Part shown: positions 41,808 to 52,102 of the stretch, in pieces | How the letters are laid out: each line of letters opens with the position of its first letter | Numbering within the stretch: the stretch's first letter is position 1 | NCBI RefSeq assembly: GCF_037935975.1 | Contig: NZ_CP149817.1 | Span: forward strand, 3,472,001 to 3,536,000 | Direction: 5' to 3' | From: Teredinibacter turnerae | Lineage (GTDB): Bacteria; Pseudomonadota; Gammaproteobacteria; Pseudomonadales; Cellvibrionaceae | DNA: 64,000 bases | Translations under genes and position numbers: made by a program | Notes under the pieces: model-generated | Database searches by the model: none | What the model was told of the DNA's origin: nothing | What the model saw: only the letters and a program-made list of their open reading frames with translations

Positions 41808-44800
41808 TAAAGTGACTCCGCCAGACTGAGCGATGTCAACCAGGAGCGATCCATCGAGTTGTGAATACTTTTGGTTTTCGCCTGATATAAAATGCTGTGC
41901 TCTTCCCCATTGGCAGCAACCACTTTAAACGCAACGTTATAAACGTTGGCCTGGTTTGTCTGAGTGACACTGGATGCGTCGAGAAGACGGAACCATGACC
42001 AGGGGCCACCGTAGGACTGATCAACTGTTCTATCGCTCAAATCCTGGAAAATAACCCGAATTCGGTTGTTGTCGCCCGTGCCCGACCAGGAAACATCTTT
42101 CCAAAATTTGGGGCCGTGATTGTATACCAGCCGCTCATCTCCCAACTCAAGGGTGAAACGCGCGTGCCGCTCGTCCATTTTATAAGGCCGCAACTCCATC
42201 TGGATGCTGGGTGCCTCCGGGTTCGCCCTGAACAAAATATTTTTTATCGTTAAACCCTTTTGTATTTGGTTCATGGTGCCGCGATTAAACCCAATGCTGT
42301 ATTTATCAACAACGCGATTTGCGAGATTATTTCGAGAATCAACAAACGGCGAAATATACTGCTGGTAAAACACATCCAATGTGCCAGAGGGTTTAAAAAA
42401 AGCGGAGAAATCGTACATTGCCATTTCATCGCGACTGTTACCTGCCAACGGGTAACGCCCGGACAAACCTTGCCGATAAGGGTTGTAAACCTGCGCCCGC
42501 CACTCCACGTTCACGTACTGACGCGCATTGGCTAACACCAGTCGCCATGTTTCATCCGCCAAGCTTGTAAGCCAACGCTCTATTGGCTCAGGTTGTGTTT
42601 GCGCGTAGCTGCGCAGCGAAGTAATCGGATTTCCACCGCCGCCTTGGAATCGTGCTTTCGCTATGTCAAACGACTTTTTACCGGGATCGGGTGACATAGA
42701 AATCTCAGCGACAAATTCCTGTAATTGCTGCAGCTTTTGCATCACCCCGTCCACCGGCGCCAAACCGCTGCGGGACTCGCGCAACATCGCGTGAAGTTCG
42801 CTAAACTGTTTGTCGACCCTGGTGGTTTCGATATTTGCAGCTGCGAGCCGCTTAGCGCGAGACAGTCGACTTTTACTATTGCTATCTTCCTGCGCAGTTA
42901 CATCCTGAACCAGTGGCATGGTTAATTGTGTGTGCTCCTTACCAACCTGTAAAATAGCTCTTAATGGCGAGTAAATAGCATCGGAAAAAACCATAAGCCC
43001 ATCGTTTAGCTGATTGATACTGGTGTAGTTTTTCACCTCTAAGTTTCGCAGTAAACGCGACCAGTTTGCTGCGTAATCTGCAAGATAAAGTTCCTTAACA
43101 TCTTCGCTGATTTCTTCAAGGTCCTCGCCGACGAAATCCACCCTTTCGTCCTTGTCATCAGCCAACAACCAGCGTTCGTTTTCCACATCGCCAATTAACG
43201 ATGCGCTCTCGGATAAATCCAAACGTTCGTAGGTGTCTATGGTGTAGAGCGCGGACATAGAGAGGTCTTTGCCCTCCAACTGGAAATTTTCGCGCACCGA
43301 CTCACCAAACTCGTTGAGCATATCGACAGGGTAATTGTATTCAGCGTTAGTTTTAACCCGTTGATATATCCGTTGCGCAACAGGCACTCGCAGCAAAGTC
43401 GCCCGCGTATCCCGTACTATCCGAGGGTTCAGCTCTGAAGGCGCGAGAGACATTGCCAACAGGTTGTCCAAATGCAGCTTCAATTCATGTCGGCGGGTTG
43501 CTTCCCCGCCCAAGGCAACCTCCCACTCATCGTTAAACCATTGCGCGACCAAAGTGGGTTCTAAACGATCTACCTTGCCAAACATCATGTAAATACGAAA
43601 CGTATTGTACAGATCACCGCCGTCGTACCCCTGCTTAAGCGACCGCTCAAGTGCATCAATTAAACGAGGCAGCAGCAACGCCTTCAGCTGTTCTTTATAG
43701 GCGGCATCCGCTTGCGCATCTACCCGATTGTCATACAAACCCATGCCGCTCAACCAGGGGTGTTCCTCCAGATCGTAAACGCGGCTTGCCCGAAGTAGCG
43801 CATTCAGCGGCGGCAGTACAACACGTAAATCCTTGTTCCAATCTTTGACCTTTTCGCGCTCTTGGCTGTATGCGTCCACATGCTGCTGAACTTTCCCCAT
43901 TGACATTGTTTGCCGAGTGAGTGCACCGCTCCAAATCAACCCTGTACCAAGGGTAATGAGAGCCAAGGCCGCGTAGGTTGCGCGCTGAGCCCAGCGAATG
44001 AACCGCTCGTAGCGAACATTGGAGCCAACCAACTCCGATTCCGGAAAAATCACGTCGAGAAACAAGCGGGAAAGAAAAAAGCTTTTACCCTGCTGCGTTG
44101 CCAAATGAGCCACGTCACGAGGGAAGCCGAAGTTGGCAGAAACGGACGACATTAACCGATCTATGGGTGTTCCGTCTTGGGTACCGCTGGAAAAATAAAC
44201 GCCGCGCAAATAGGGCTGGAACTGATACCGATTTTCCGCAAACGCCTGCTGCACAAAACTCGTGACAATTGCCTGTAGGTTTTCCATTTGTTGCGGGAAA
44301 CCATAAATTGCGCCCCGGCGTTTTGGGTCCCGCTCCTGATGCATACGCCAGAGCACACGATCATAGAGCCGACTAATCAGGCTCCCCATTTGTTCTTCTA
44401 AAAAATTAAAATCCGGGCTTTGGTTCGCCTTCGGGGCGTTGGGAAGAGATAACCCCCAAACCTGATCTCTGTCGTCCCGATTAAGGTCTTCGAAAAACTC
44501 TGAAAAACCGGACACCAGGTCGGTTTTAGTGAACATCAGATAGATAGGAAAGCGGATTTGGAGCTTTTCCATCAGTTCATCGAGACGTGCACGAATTACT
44601 TTTGCATTTTGTGCGCGCTCGTCCTCACTCTGCATCAGCAGATCCTGCAGGCTGATCGCTACGACGGCACCATTAATCGGGCGGCGACGGCGATTTTTCT
44701 TGAGCAGACTTAGAAAGCCTTCCCAGGCGCTCCCATCAGCCACGCGATGACTGTCTTGTGTGGTGTATCGACCTGCAGTGTCGATAAGCACCGCATCATT

Positions 44801-45340
44801 AGTGAACCACCAGTCGCAATTTCGAGTACCGCCTACACCCTGCAACGCGCCTTTGCCAAACTTTTCGGCTAACGGAAAATCCAGCCCGGAATTCACCAGG
44901 GCGGTGGTTTTGCCCGAACCTGGCGGCCCTACGATGATGTACCAGGGCAATTCGTACAGCGCTTTTTTGCCACCACCACCGAATTTAAGTTTTTTTAGTG
45001 TGGTTAAGGCTTCTGTAAAACGGGCATTAATTTGCTGAACTTCTTCGGTGACTTGAGGAGATACACCTTTAGGCGCTTCTTTTTGATTTTTTGCTATATC
45101 GTCAACAAGACTGTCGTTATTTTTTCGCGTCAACCACTGAGAACGCAAGTTATTGGCTCCCCAAATCGCCAATAACACCATTAGACAGATCAAACGAGAC
45201 GTTGTACTGGCAAGTGGCGCAGTATTGTCGTCACCGAATTTGGTGTGCGGCCCGGCAAACCAAATAAGTAACCCCACAAAAATAAACGCCAATCCGATAA
45301 TGACGTGCGGATTGGTGAAAAATGCTTTGAGTTTTTTCAT
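41807..45340 (-). CDS. tssM: T6SS inner-membrane protein TssM (IcmF)
   Basis: The 1177-residue protein has N-terminal TM helices (about 12-29 and 48-62) and a third TM near residues 445-463 ('YAALALITLGTGLIWSGAL'). The cytoplasmic domain has an intact Walker A, GPPGSGKT (138-145), and 'LIDTAGRYTTQD' as Walker B region. The long periplasmic part ends with a beta-rich domain ('GPWSWFRLLDAS'). Length and layout fit IcmF/TssM, which with TssL and TssJ forms the envelope-spanning complex. It lies 54 bp after tssL and overlaps tagF by one base. Confidence 0.97.
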   Translation of the reverse strand: MKKLKAFFTNPHVIIGLAFIFVGLLIWFAGPHTKFGDDNTAPLASTTSRLICLMVLLAIWGANNLRSQWLTRKNNDSLVDDIAKNQKEAPKGVSPQVTEEVQQINARFTEALTTLKKLKFGGGGKKALYELPWYIIVGPPGSGKTTALVNSGLDFPLAEKFGKGALQGVGGTRNCDWWFTNDAVLIDTAGRYTTQDSHRVADGSAWEGFLSLLKKNRRRRPINGAVVAISLQDLLMQSEDERAQNAKVIRARLDELMEKLQIRFPIYLMFTKTDLVSGFSEFFEDLNRDDRDQVWGLSLPNAPKANQSPDFNFLEEQMGSLISRLYDRVLWRMHQERDPKRRGAIYGFPQQMENLQAIVTSFVQQAFAENRYQFQPYLRGVYFSSGTQDGTPIDRLMSSVSANFGFPRDVAHLATQQGKSFFLSRLFLDVIFPESELVGSNVRYERFIRWAQRATYAALALITLGTGLIWSGALTRQTMSMGKVQQHVDAYSQEREKVKDWNKDLRVVLPPLNALLRASRVYDLEEHPWLSGMGLYDNRVDAQADAAYKEQLKALLLPRLIDALERSLKQGYDGGDLYNTFRIYMMFGKVDRLEPTLVAQWFNDEWEVALGGEATRRHELKLHLDNLLAMSLAPSELNPRIVRDTRATLLRVPVAQRIYQRVKTNAEYNYPVDMLNEFGESVRENFQLEGKDLSMSALYTIDTYERLDLSESASLIGDVENERWLLADDKDERVDFVGEDLEEISEDVKELYLADYAANWSRLLRNLEVKNYTSINQLNDGLMVFSDAIYSPLRAILQVGKEHTQLTMPLVQDVTAQEDSNSKSRLSRAKRLAAANIETTRVDKQFSELHAMLRESRSGLAPVDGVMQKLQQLQEFVAEISMSPDPGKKSFDIAKARFQGGGGNPITSLRSYAQTQPEPIERWLTSLADETWRLVLANARQYVNVEWRAQVYNPYRQGLSGRYPLAGNSRDEMAMYDFSAFFKPSGTLDVFYQQYISPFVDSRNNLANRVVDKYSIGFNRGTMNQIQKGLTIKNILFRANPEAPSIQMELRPYKMDERHARFTLELGDERLVYNHGPKFWKDVSWSGTGDNNRIRVIFQDLSDRTVDQSYGGPWSWFRLLDASSVTQTNQANVYNVAFKVVAANGEEHSILYQAKTKSIHNSMDRSWLTSLSLAESL

Positions 45341-45394
45341 AAAATTTACTGTCGATGTCCCTGTAGCGATGATTAACGCACGTCCTTACCAGGA

Positions 45395-46303
45395 TTACCG
45401 TAAAGCTCCATTCTCAGGCTCGGCGGATTCGGGCGGCAACGCGATGACATTGAGCTGTTCAACCACGGGGGTCGCGCGCTCATACAGCCAATAACGGAAA
45501 CCGGAGAAGCCGAACAGCAAGACTGCGCCCACGACAACCACTGCGACCCAGACGGGGAGATACTCGGCCAGAGTTTTTTTGGTACGCCCCAAACCTTGCC
45601 AGTGTGTCGAAAGATCTCGCTCATATTCCCCGCGATATCGACGAATCGTTGAGAACAGGTCGTCGCGAATTTGCTCTATGCCGTCTCTTCCGCGCGACAT
45701 CAAACGAAACTTTCCCTCAAACCCCATACTTAAGCAGACATAAAACAACTCCAGCATGTCGATATTTTCTGCCGGTGACTGCCGCACACGATCCAATATC
45801 AGGAAAAATTTTTCTCCCCCCGAGGTTTCATTGTGAAAAACTGAGAGCAAAGAACGTTGCGCCCACGCACTTTCACTGCCCCAAGGTGTGTTTAAAACAG
45901 CCTCGTCAAGGATTGAGCAAAGGACGTAACGCGCAGAGATAACAACTTCCTGACGTATACCCGCATCGCGAGCATTAACCTCAAAATTGCGAATCTCATT
46001 GCACAACCGTTTATGCAAACCGGCGGTATCCGCGTGAGTCATTGAATGACGGGTTTTTTCATACACCGCAAGGAGCGTTGCCGCCAGGCTCACCAAAGTA
46101 TTGAGCCCCCGGCCATTTGCGAACTGAGCCGCGTGTGGATCACTGGCGACAGTTGCCGGCTGATGACGTTGCGGTGCTGCGCTCTGCGAACCCCTTGGCG
46201 CTGGCCTGGCTGCCGAGCTGCGAGGACGCATCACAGTTCGATCACCGCCCCGTTCGCCGCCAGGAGTTGGCTGCCTGAAAACCGTTCGATCGTTGTTAGA
46301 CAT
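45395..46303 (-). CDS. tssL: T6SS inner-membrane protein TssL (DotU) with extended N-terminus
   Basis: The 302-residue protein combines a disordered, Arg/Pro-rich N-terminal extension (1-65) with a DotU cytoplasmic domain ('YVLCSILDEAVLNTPWG', 'LELFYVCLSMGFEGKF') and a single C-terminal TM (about 250-270). A short periplasmic tail follows and no OmpA-type peptidoglycan-binding domain. The extension carries DRTVFRQP (Thr7) and DRTVMRP (Thr23), matching motifs in the PpkA tail and activation loop. Phosphorylation of TssL by PpkA and binding by the FHA protein is known in Agrobacterium, so the same may occur here. It follows tssK after 12 bp. Confidence 0.95.
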   Translation of the reverse strand: MSNNDRTVFRQPTPGGERGGDRTVMRPRSSAARPAPRGSQSAAPQRHQPATVASDPHAAQFANGRGLNTLVSLAATLLAVYEKTRHSMTHADTAGLHKRLCNEIRNFEVNARDAGIRQEVVISARYVLCSILDEAVLNTPWGSESAWAQRSLLSVFHNETSGGEKFFLILDRVRQSPAENIDMLELFYVCLSMGFEGKFRLMSRGRDGIEQIRDDLFSTIRRYRGEYERDLSTHWQGLGRTKKTLAEYLPVWVAVVVVGAVLLFGFSGFRYWLYERATPVVEQLNVIALPPESAEPENGALR

Positions 46304-46315
46304 AATTCGTCCCGT

Positions 46316-47650
46316 TTATTGTCTAATGGCCCAGAATTCCATCTCTATTCCGGGAAATTCGCCACCAATATGCAGCGCAAATCCGCCAGAGGACGCTAAT
46401 TCTCGCCACAGCGGAGTCTGCTTTTCTAGTTGAAAATAGGTATAGCCTGCCCGGAAGGGAATTTGGCGAGGCGCCACGGGAAGCGGTTTTATCTGAATAC
46501 CTGGCATTGCTGCATTCACCAGCTGCCGGATTCGCTCGACCGGCCCGATCTTAATTTGCGCCGGAATGCGGGCGCGTACGGCTTCCTCGGAGATATCAGC
46601 CCGAACCGCCAGCACATAAACAGCAGTACTTATTAGCGTGCGATCATTAATCTCAGAAACGCGGATACCGTACTTTTTTTCCACCAGGGGTAACGAGACT
46701 GCCGTTTGCTCGTACACCATCGATAAACTGGCACGCAACGAGTTCATTATTGGCAGGAACGATGACTGCAACTCGTGATGTAAATAAGGCGGGTATTCGG
46801 CTGCGCGTTTCGTGGGGCTAGCAAACGTACTGATTTCGCCAGCCAATTGAATGATATGCTGATAAAGCTGAAGTGGATGCACGCCCTGTAATTGGGACAG
46901 ATGCTTCATTAGCGGCTCCATCCGATTTAGAAACTGCAGCATCATAAAGTCCGCAACTTCTGCGGTACCTCCTCGCGCGGTATCGGCAAGGCGCCCGGCG
47001 ATCGCCTGAGCCCGTTGCGTCAGCAACCCAACCACCTCAGTTAAAAAACCGGTTAATTTAGAAGAGGCACGGCAATCAAGGCAGCTCAATATATGCTTGT
47101 CATCAAGAACGATCTCGCAATCGTTGCGGATCTCGGAAATTTTCAGTACGCCAATACACGCATAGCCGCTGCGATCATCTGACTCCAGCAACAATTTCAG
47201 TCGCAATTTACCTAGGCTTAGTTTGTGTGCATCGCCACCCTCTTTGGTTACATCGCGAACTTCGTGCTCGCAGCTTAAAAAGCGTGCAAGCCCTTGCAAC
47301 CCATCTTCTGCTTGCACTTCTACTGCACCGGGCCTGCGCAGCGGAACCGAGAGATATACGCGCGCATTCAGCGTGTTTTCCGGTACATCCAGCACAGGCG
47401 GAACGTCGTCTACATCCGGTGCATTGAACGGCGTTCCGTCGGGAAATATACCCTTGGCTTTAGTGACAGATATCTTCCCCAGTTTAAGTAACTGCTGGTC
47501 TATGTCGAAGAGCTGCATTCCCCACTCATACTCCGCAGCGGCGGCGCACCGCTCGTGAACATATCGCTCCAGGTACCGCTCCTGCTGCTGAAAATGCTGG
47601 GGATTGAGAAACATCCCCTCTTTCCAGACAACTTTACTCTCTAGTGACAT
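46316..47650 (-). CDS. tssK: T6SS baseplate-membrane connector TssK
   Basis: The 444-residue protein opens with KVVWKEGMFLNPQHFQQQER, the diagnostic start of the TssK/ImpJ/VasE family. The central part contains 'YPPYLHHELQSSFLPIMNSLR', also typical. TssK trimers attach the TssFG baseplate to the TssLM membrane complex. The gene sits between tssJ (15 bp away) and tssL (12 bp) as in many T6SS operons. Confidence 0.96.
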   Translation of the reverse strand: MSLESKVVWKEGMFLNPQHFQQQERYLERYVHERCAAAAEYEWGMQLFDIDQQLLKLGKISVTKAKGIFPDGTPFNAPDVDDVPPVLDVPENTLNARVYLSVPLRRPGAVEVQAEDGLQGLARFLSCEHEVRDVTKEGGDAHKLSLGKLRLKLLLESDDRSGYACIGVLKISEIRNDCEIVLDDKHILSCLDCRASSKLTGFLTEVVGLLTQRAQAIAGRLADTARGGTAEVADFMMLQFLNRMEPLMKHLSQLQGVHPLQLYQHIIQLAGEISTFASPTKRAAEYPPYLHHELQSSFLPIMNSLRASLSMVYEQTAVSLPLVEKKYGIRVSEINDRTLISTAVYVLAVRADISEEAVRARIPAQIKIGPVERIRQLVNAAMPGIQIKPLPVAPRQIPFRAGYTYFQLEKQTPLWRELASSGGFALHIGGEFPGIEMEFWAIRQ

Positions 47651-47665
47651 AGTCCTTCTCTTTAA

Positions 47666-48154
47666 TTATTTTTCCAAATAAATATGATTTTTAGTTAGTC
47701 GTACTTCCATGCGGTTGCGGACTATATTATTTGTTGTTACCGCAAACATGACTTTATAGCGAGCGTCTTTGTAATCGAAAAATTCAGCAAACAGGGCGAC
47801 ATATTGGGTTTCCGGATTCAGCACAAAACGTTCTTCCCGACTGTCCCCTGGGGCAAGTCGTTTCAGTTCCTGACGAGCAACCAGTTCATTTCCCAATACC
47901 TCAGTATCGCGCTCGTAGATCGACAGGAAATCCGACTTTGTAAATGTTGTTGTATCTTTTAATTCATAAAGACGAACAAATACCGGAGAAGGGTGGCCGC
48001 CCTCATCGGGATTCACATCCTCGGCGGCAGTGACAACCAGCTTAAGGTCGGTATCCAAATTTAAGACGCCGCCTACTTTGTTGTTCATCGAATCGCAAGC
48101 CGTTAGCAAAACCAGACCTGCAACTAGCAGACAGACGTTCAAACAGTATTTCAT
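47666..48154 (-). CDS. tssJ: T6SS outer-membrane lipoprotein TssJ
   Basis: The 162-residue protein has a lipoprotein signal peptide with lipobox LTAC (Cys20). The beta-sandwich region holds 'VFVRLYELKDTTTFTKSDFLSIYERD', a pattern shared by TssJ/VasD/Lip proteins. TssJ anchors the membrane complex to the outer membrane through TssM. The neighbours are tagH upstream (32 bp) and tssK downstream. Confidence 0.94.
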   Translation of the reverse strand: MKYCLNVCLLVAGLVLLTACDSMNNKVGGVLNLDTDLKLVVTAAEDVNPDEGGHPSPVFVRLYELKDTTTFTKSDFLSIYERDTEVLGNELVARQELKRLAPGDSREERFVLNPETQYVALFAEFFDYKDARYKVMFAVTTNNIVRNRMEVRLTKNHIYLEK

Positions 48155-48185
48155 GCGCCCCCCAAGGATATTAACGTCCAGAACT

Positions 48186-49823
48186 TTATTTTTCGGTTAT
48201 ATTTCTCGCTGTCATCAGCTTAAACAGCTGATCTTCGTATGCGCGTACAAACTCGTCCCCAAACAAGTTTTGAAAGGATTGCTCCATGTTGTCCATAAAA
48301 CCTTGAAAATACGCTGTGTAGCTATTCCAGTAACGCGCTTTCTGCATGCCGGGAATATTCACACCTTTGTTTTGCTTGTCGAATTGCTGCTCTAAGGCCA
48401 CAGGGTCAAAATGTTCCACCATTTTTGTGAAGGCCGCACGTATGCCAGCGATGATGGCAACCTGGTGTTCGGCTATAGCATCGAAACCTTCGGAAAAAGC
48501 GGCAACCGGGGCCTTGTAAGCCTTGCTTTTTCGCACAAACATAATATCGAGCGCCTCGGCTTTATCGGCGGAGAACTTTAACGGGTTGTTTTCTATAGGC
48601 TGCATGGTGGTAACACTCATGCGGAATTCGTTTTTAATACTTGCGCGCGAACGCAGCACTCGCATCATGCCCTCAACAACCACCGGCATGAGTTCACCAA
48701 CCGCACAAGCCACTTCCTGCTGCTCTTCCTCCGACAACTGGCTGACATCCAGCCCCATTGACTCAAACAACGCTGAGTTAATTGCCGCGTCCGACGCTCT
48801 CGCCTGACTTCGGCCGGGCTTATTCCTGGGAACAGCTGCTGGCTCCACAGTGTCATTTGCGGTTGAACGATCCAGTGGTGTGCGTTTTTCTGTTTTGGCG
48901 GGACCCGGCGCTTTGCGTATAACACGGTTGGGCTGCGACAAATCACGACGTGGATTGCTTTCCGTGGGCCGCGGCCTCGGAGTCGGTCTCGGGTTGGGTC
49001 GCTTTACAACCAGCTCGTCAGTAGCGGTGACCAAAGGCGTCGTCGGCTTCGGCGGCTCGTCGAACGGGGGAAAGGGGTCTGCCCCGAGCAGGTCATCTTC
49101 CCAGTCTTCGGGGATTAGGCCGGCCCCACTGCTTTTAGGCGCATCGAACGAACCACTGAGGGGATCACTATTGTCACTATACGTGTTCTGGCCATATGGA
49201 AAGCTCTCAGTGCCAAAATCGCTGTTACCTGGAATCTCAAACGGATCGGAGGACGAGGCTGAGAAGGGATCGGCAGCCGCTTTGTCTAGCGCGGCCAGCG
49301 GATCGGTTTCATTTGATGTCAAATCACTTTCAGGCAATAGACCGCTACCCGAACTCAAACCACTGCCAAATTCAGCGAGGGGATCATCCAGATCTGAGGG
49401 TATAGATGCCACCGGCTGATCGAACGGGGATGCAGGTGAGGCGAATGGATCGAGCGAAGCGGCTCCGGCCGCGGATTCGAGCGGTATTGAGTGAGACTCA
49501 TCCCCCTCTAAGGCAACGCGGAATTGATACTCCCCTATCTCAATGGTATCTCCGCCAGACAAAGCGACACGCACGCCTCGACCGAGAGGTTCTGGAGAGC
49601 CATTTACAAAAGTACCATTAGTGCTAACGTCGGTTAGATAATAAGTGTTGCCGTCACAATCGAATTCACAGTGTCGGCTCGAGAGGAAACGTTCTGGGTC
49701 ATCTAATACCCAGGTATTATTTTCGCCTCTTCCTAATGAGCCACCCTGCTCAGAAATGGACTTGCTCGCCTCAGCCATGGCAACTCCCTGCGGCGACTGC
49801 AACACTTCCACTTTTAATACCAT
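48186..49823 (-). CDS. tagH: T6SS FHA-domain protein TagH/Fha
   Basis: The 545-residue protein begins with an FHA domain (about 1-105) with the phospho-Thr-binding residues in place: GRGEN (31-35), SSRH (48-51) and STNGTFVNG (67-75). A low-complexity acidic, Ser/Pro-rich middle (110-330) follows. The C-terminal domain (about 345-545) has 'LMPVVVEGMMRVLRSRASIKNEFR' and 'NPLKFSADKAEALD', characteristic of the TagH/ImpI family. It should read phosphothreonine marks made by PpkA. First gene of the left operon, divergent from tssA across a 606-bp regulatory gap. Confidence 0.95.
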   Translation of the reverse strand: MVLKVEVLQSPQGVAMAEASKSISEQGGSLGRGENNTWVLDDPERFLSSRHCEFDCDGNTYYLTDVSTNGTFVNGSPEPLGRGVRVALSGGDTIEIGEYQFRVALEGDESHSIPLESAAGAASLDPFASPASPFDQPVASIPSDLDDPLAEFGSGLSSGSGLLPESDLTSNETDPLAALDKAAADPFSASSSDPFEIPGNSDFGTESFPYGQNTYSDNSDPLSGSFDAPKSSGAGLIPEDWEDDLLGADPFPPFDEPPKPTTPLVTATDELVVKRPNPRPTPRPRPTESNPRRDLSQPNRVIRKAPGPAKTEKRTPLDRSTANDTVEPAAVPRNKPGRSQARASDAAINSALFESMGLDVSQLSEEEQQEVACAVGELMPVVVEGMMRVLRSRASIKNEFRMSVTTMQPIENNPLKFSADKAEALDIMFVRKSKAYKAPVAAFSEGFDAIAEHQVAIIAGIRAAFTKMVEHFDPVALEQQFDKQNKGVNIPGMQKARYWNSYTAYFQGFMDNMEQSFQNLFGDEFVRAYEDQLFKLMTARNITEK

Positions 49824-50429
49824 TTCACAAGTTCCGTTTTAACCATTCAGGAAAACGTTCAGGTTTTCCGAGCACCACGAACGAGTTTGAATAAATGAGC
49901 TGTGACACAGATCACGCATCCATCGCCACCCAGGTCCATCGCTGCCCACCATTGCGGCCAGTATATTCTTTGCCGGTTAGCGATTCAAAGCGAAGTTCGC
50001 CGCCAATGCAATTGATTTTTAAAAATACAATAAATTCGACATAATTTATCGCGCGATTATTTTTGTGGCGCATAATTCATTATTGTTGATCAATAAACAT
50101 GAAAAAGTATGTTAACAATTCACATGCCGCACCCTTAATTCGCGCACATCCTATTAATGTGACAGATGCTATTGTCTGCACCGCTCGCCTCAGGTTCAAT
50201 AGTATTCCCGACTATTATTTAATAGTTATGCCACTCGGCAATAATGCATAATCCGCCAACCCAAGGATTTATGCGAACCAATTAGAGTTTTTTTTAAATT
50301 TTAAAGATTAGAGAAAAGAGAGCCGGGTTGATCCTTGCATTTCTCGACAGAATTAATAGAAAATGCGCCAAGGAAGAAATAAACAAAGTTCGTTTAAGAC
50401 ATTAGTCTTAAAGCGATAAAGGAATGTAA
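49824..50429. promoter_or_regulatory. Divergent control region between the two T6SS operons
   Basis: About 606 bp, AT-rich in 50030-50400, lie between tagH (left) and tssA (right) and must hold both promoters. An inverted repeat TTTAAGAC-ATTA-GTCTTAAA lies at 50393-50412, ending 17 bp before the tssA ATG. A ribosome-binding site AAGGA precedes tssA. I looked for a sigma-54 GG-N10-GC element; the nearest match near 50230-50260 has the wrong spacing. Confidence 0.6.
50393..50412. promoter_or_regulatory. Inverted repeat upstream of tssA
   Basis: TTTAAGAC/GTCTTAAA, 8-bp perfect arms with a 4-bp spacer. It could bind a dimeric regulator or form a small hairpin in the 5' leader. Confidence 0.45.
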
Positions 50430-51551
50430 ATGAGCTCAGCCAGTCTTTTCGATTTAGAGCAAATCTTGTCGCCTATTCCAGGCGAAGTCGACACGGGTGT
50501 CGATGTGCGCATGGACCCCTCGCCAACATCCACGTATCAGACCATTAAAGCGGCGCGCAGCGCAGCGCGAGCTGCCGAACGCAATAGCATTCATGATGGT
50601 CACAGTAATGAGGCCGACGACCACTGGCGTGTGATTAAAAATCTCGCACCTGAGCTTATTGCGGCGCAGGCAAAAGATCTTGAGGTCGCCTGCTGGTACA
50701 CAGAGGCGCTGCTTCGTTCAAACGGATTTCAAGGCTTGAGAGACGGCTTTCGGCTCATCCTTGGACTCATAGAAAATTTTTGGGAAAATTTATACCCAAT
50801 GCCCGATGAAGACGGCATTGAAACACGCGTTTCTTGCCTGGCAGGGCTGAACGGCGAGGGTGCCGAAGGTGTGTTGATCGCCCCGATTCGACGTACAGAA
50901 ATTACCGAAGGCTCGACAATTGGCCCCTTCACCTACTGGGAATACCAACAAGCACTGGATTGCCAAAAAGTCGCTGATGAAAAATCCAAACAGGCCAAAA
51001 TTGCCAAGCTCGGTTTCAGCCTCGACAATATAGAGACAGCAATACGCGAAACCGCTAACCCGTTCTTTGAAAATATCCGCGATGACTTAACGGACGCAAT
51101 TGCACACTACCGACAAGTCAGTCATCTGCTGGATGAACACTGCGGGACCTACGACGCGCCGCCAACGCGTACCATAATCGAAATTCTGGAAGAATGTCTT
51201 GGCGCAATTAATCATCTCGCCAAGGACAAGCTGCCACTGCCGGAAACCCCGCAGGAAACACCGACCGAAGAGCCTGATCAGCCGGAAGAGCAAGCAGCCA
51301 ATATACAGCAACACGTGCAGATTTCCGCTCCAACACACTTAGAAAATCGAGAAGCGGCATTTCGACAATTGGTCGATATTGCCGAATTTTTTCGTAAAAA
51401 CGAACCCCACTCCCCCGTGTCCTACATGCTTCAAAAGGCAGTCAAGTGGGGTCGCATGCCGCTAAATGAATTGATGCAGGAATTAATACCCGACACATCT
51501 TCGAGAAGTCACTTTAGTGAGATAACCGGCGTGCTAGCCGAAGATGAATAA
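50430..51551 (+). CDS. tssA: T6SS protein TssA
   Basis: The 373-residue protein has the ImpA_N domain at its start ('[21 protein letters not shown]' region, then '[23 protein letters not shown]'). A Pro/Glu-rich linker (about 270-300) leads to a C-terminal helical part with '[31 protein letters not shown]'. TssA acts as an organiser or cap of sheath assembly. First gene of the right operon; tssB follows after 29 bp. Confidence 0.95.
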   Translation: MSSASLFDLEQILSPIPGEVDTGVDVRMDPSPTSTYQTIKAARSAARAAERNSIHDGHSNEADDHWRVIKNLAPELIAAQAKDLEVACWYTEALLRSNGFQGLRDGFRLILGLIENFWENLYPMPDEDGIETRVSCLAGLNGEGAEGVLIAPIRRTEITEGSTIGPFTYWEYQQALDCQKVADEKSKQAKIAKLGFSLDNIETAIRETANPFFENIRDDLTDAIAHYRQVSHLLDEHCGTYDAPPTRTIIEILEECLGAINHLAKDKLPLPETPQETPTEEPDQPEEQAANIQQHVQISAPTHLENREAAFRQLVDIAEFFRKNEPHSPVSYMLQKAVKWGRMPLNELMQELIPDTSSRSHFSEITGVLAEDE

Positions 51552-51580
51552 CACCCAACGTCACCTGGAGAACATGCCAC

Positions 51581-52102
51581 ATGTCAGAAAGTATGCAAGA
51601 TAAACTCGGAAGAGTCCGTAAACCCCGCGTACACATTACCTACGACCTCGAGACCAATGGCCAGGTAATGGAAAAAGAAATCCCTTTTGTAATGGGCGTA
51701 ATGGGAGATTATTCGGGTGACAACGCCGATGAGAAAAAGCCGTTGAAAGACCGCAAATTTGCGCAGGTAGATCGCGATAACTTCAACGAGCTGATGGCGA
51801 AAATCAATCCACAGTTGAACATGAAAGTAGAGAACACCGTCGACAACGACGGCTCCGAAATGGCTGTAAACCTCAGTTTCAACAGCATGGAGGATTTTGA
51901 GCCACAAAAGCTCGTCGACCAGGTGGAACCGCTGCGGAAACTGATGGAAACCAGAAACAAACTTCGTGACCTGCTTACCAAGGCAGACCGGTCCGAGCAA
52001 CTCGAAAATGTACTGGAAGAAGTTTTGAGCAATACCGAAGCACTGGCGAATCTATCCGGTGAGTTGGGTGTAGAAAACGAAGGTGAAAAAGATGGCGAAT
52101 AA
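51581..52102 (+). CDS. tssB: T6SS contractile sheath small subunit TssB
   Basis: The 173-residue protein carries the TssB/VipA signature '[15 protein letters not shown]' and '[15 protein letters not shown]', plus '[22 protein letters not shown]'. It pairs with TssC to build the sheath. The tssC start codon lies inside its 3' end (overlap of 11 bp), coupling translation of the two sheath subunits. Confidence 0.97.
   Translation: MSESMQDKLGRVRKPRVHITYDLETNGQVMEKEIPFVMGVMGDYSGDNADEKKPLKDRKFAQVDRDNFNELMAKINPQLNMKVENTVDNDGSEMAVNLSFNSMEDFEPQKLVDQVEPLRKLMETRNKLRDLLTKADRSEQLENVLEEVLSNTEALANLSGELGVENEGEKDGE

Noticed and set aside
48850..49419. 189-codon plus-strand frame opposite tagH
   Set aside because: Antisense to the low-complexity Ser/Pro/Asp middle of TagH; no domain or start signal.
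50220..50260. Sigma-54 type promoter in the divergent T6SS region
   Set aside because: The GG and GC elements are separated by 8 and not 10 bases.
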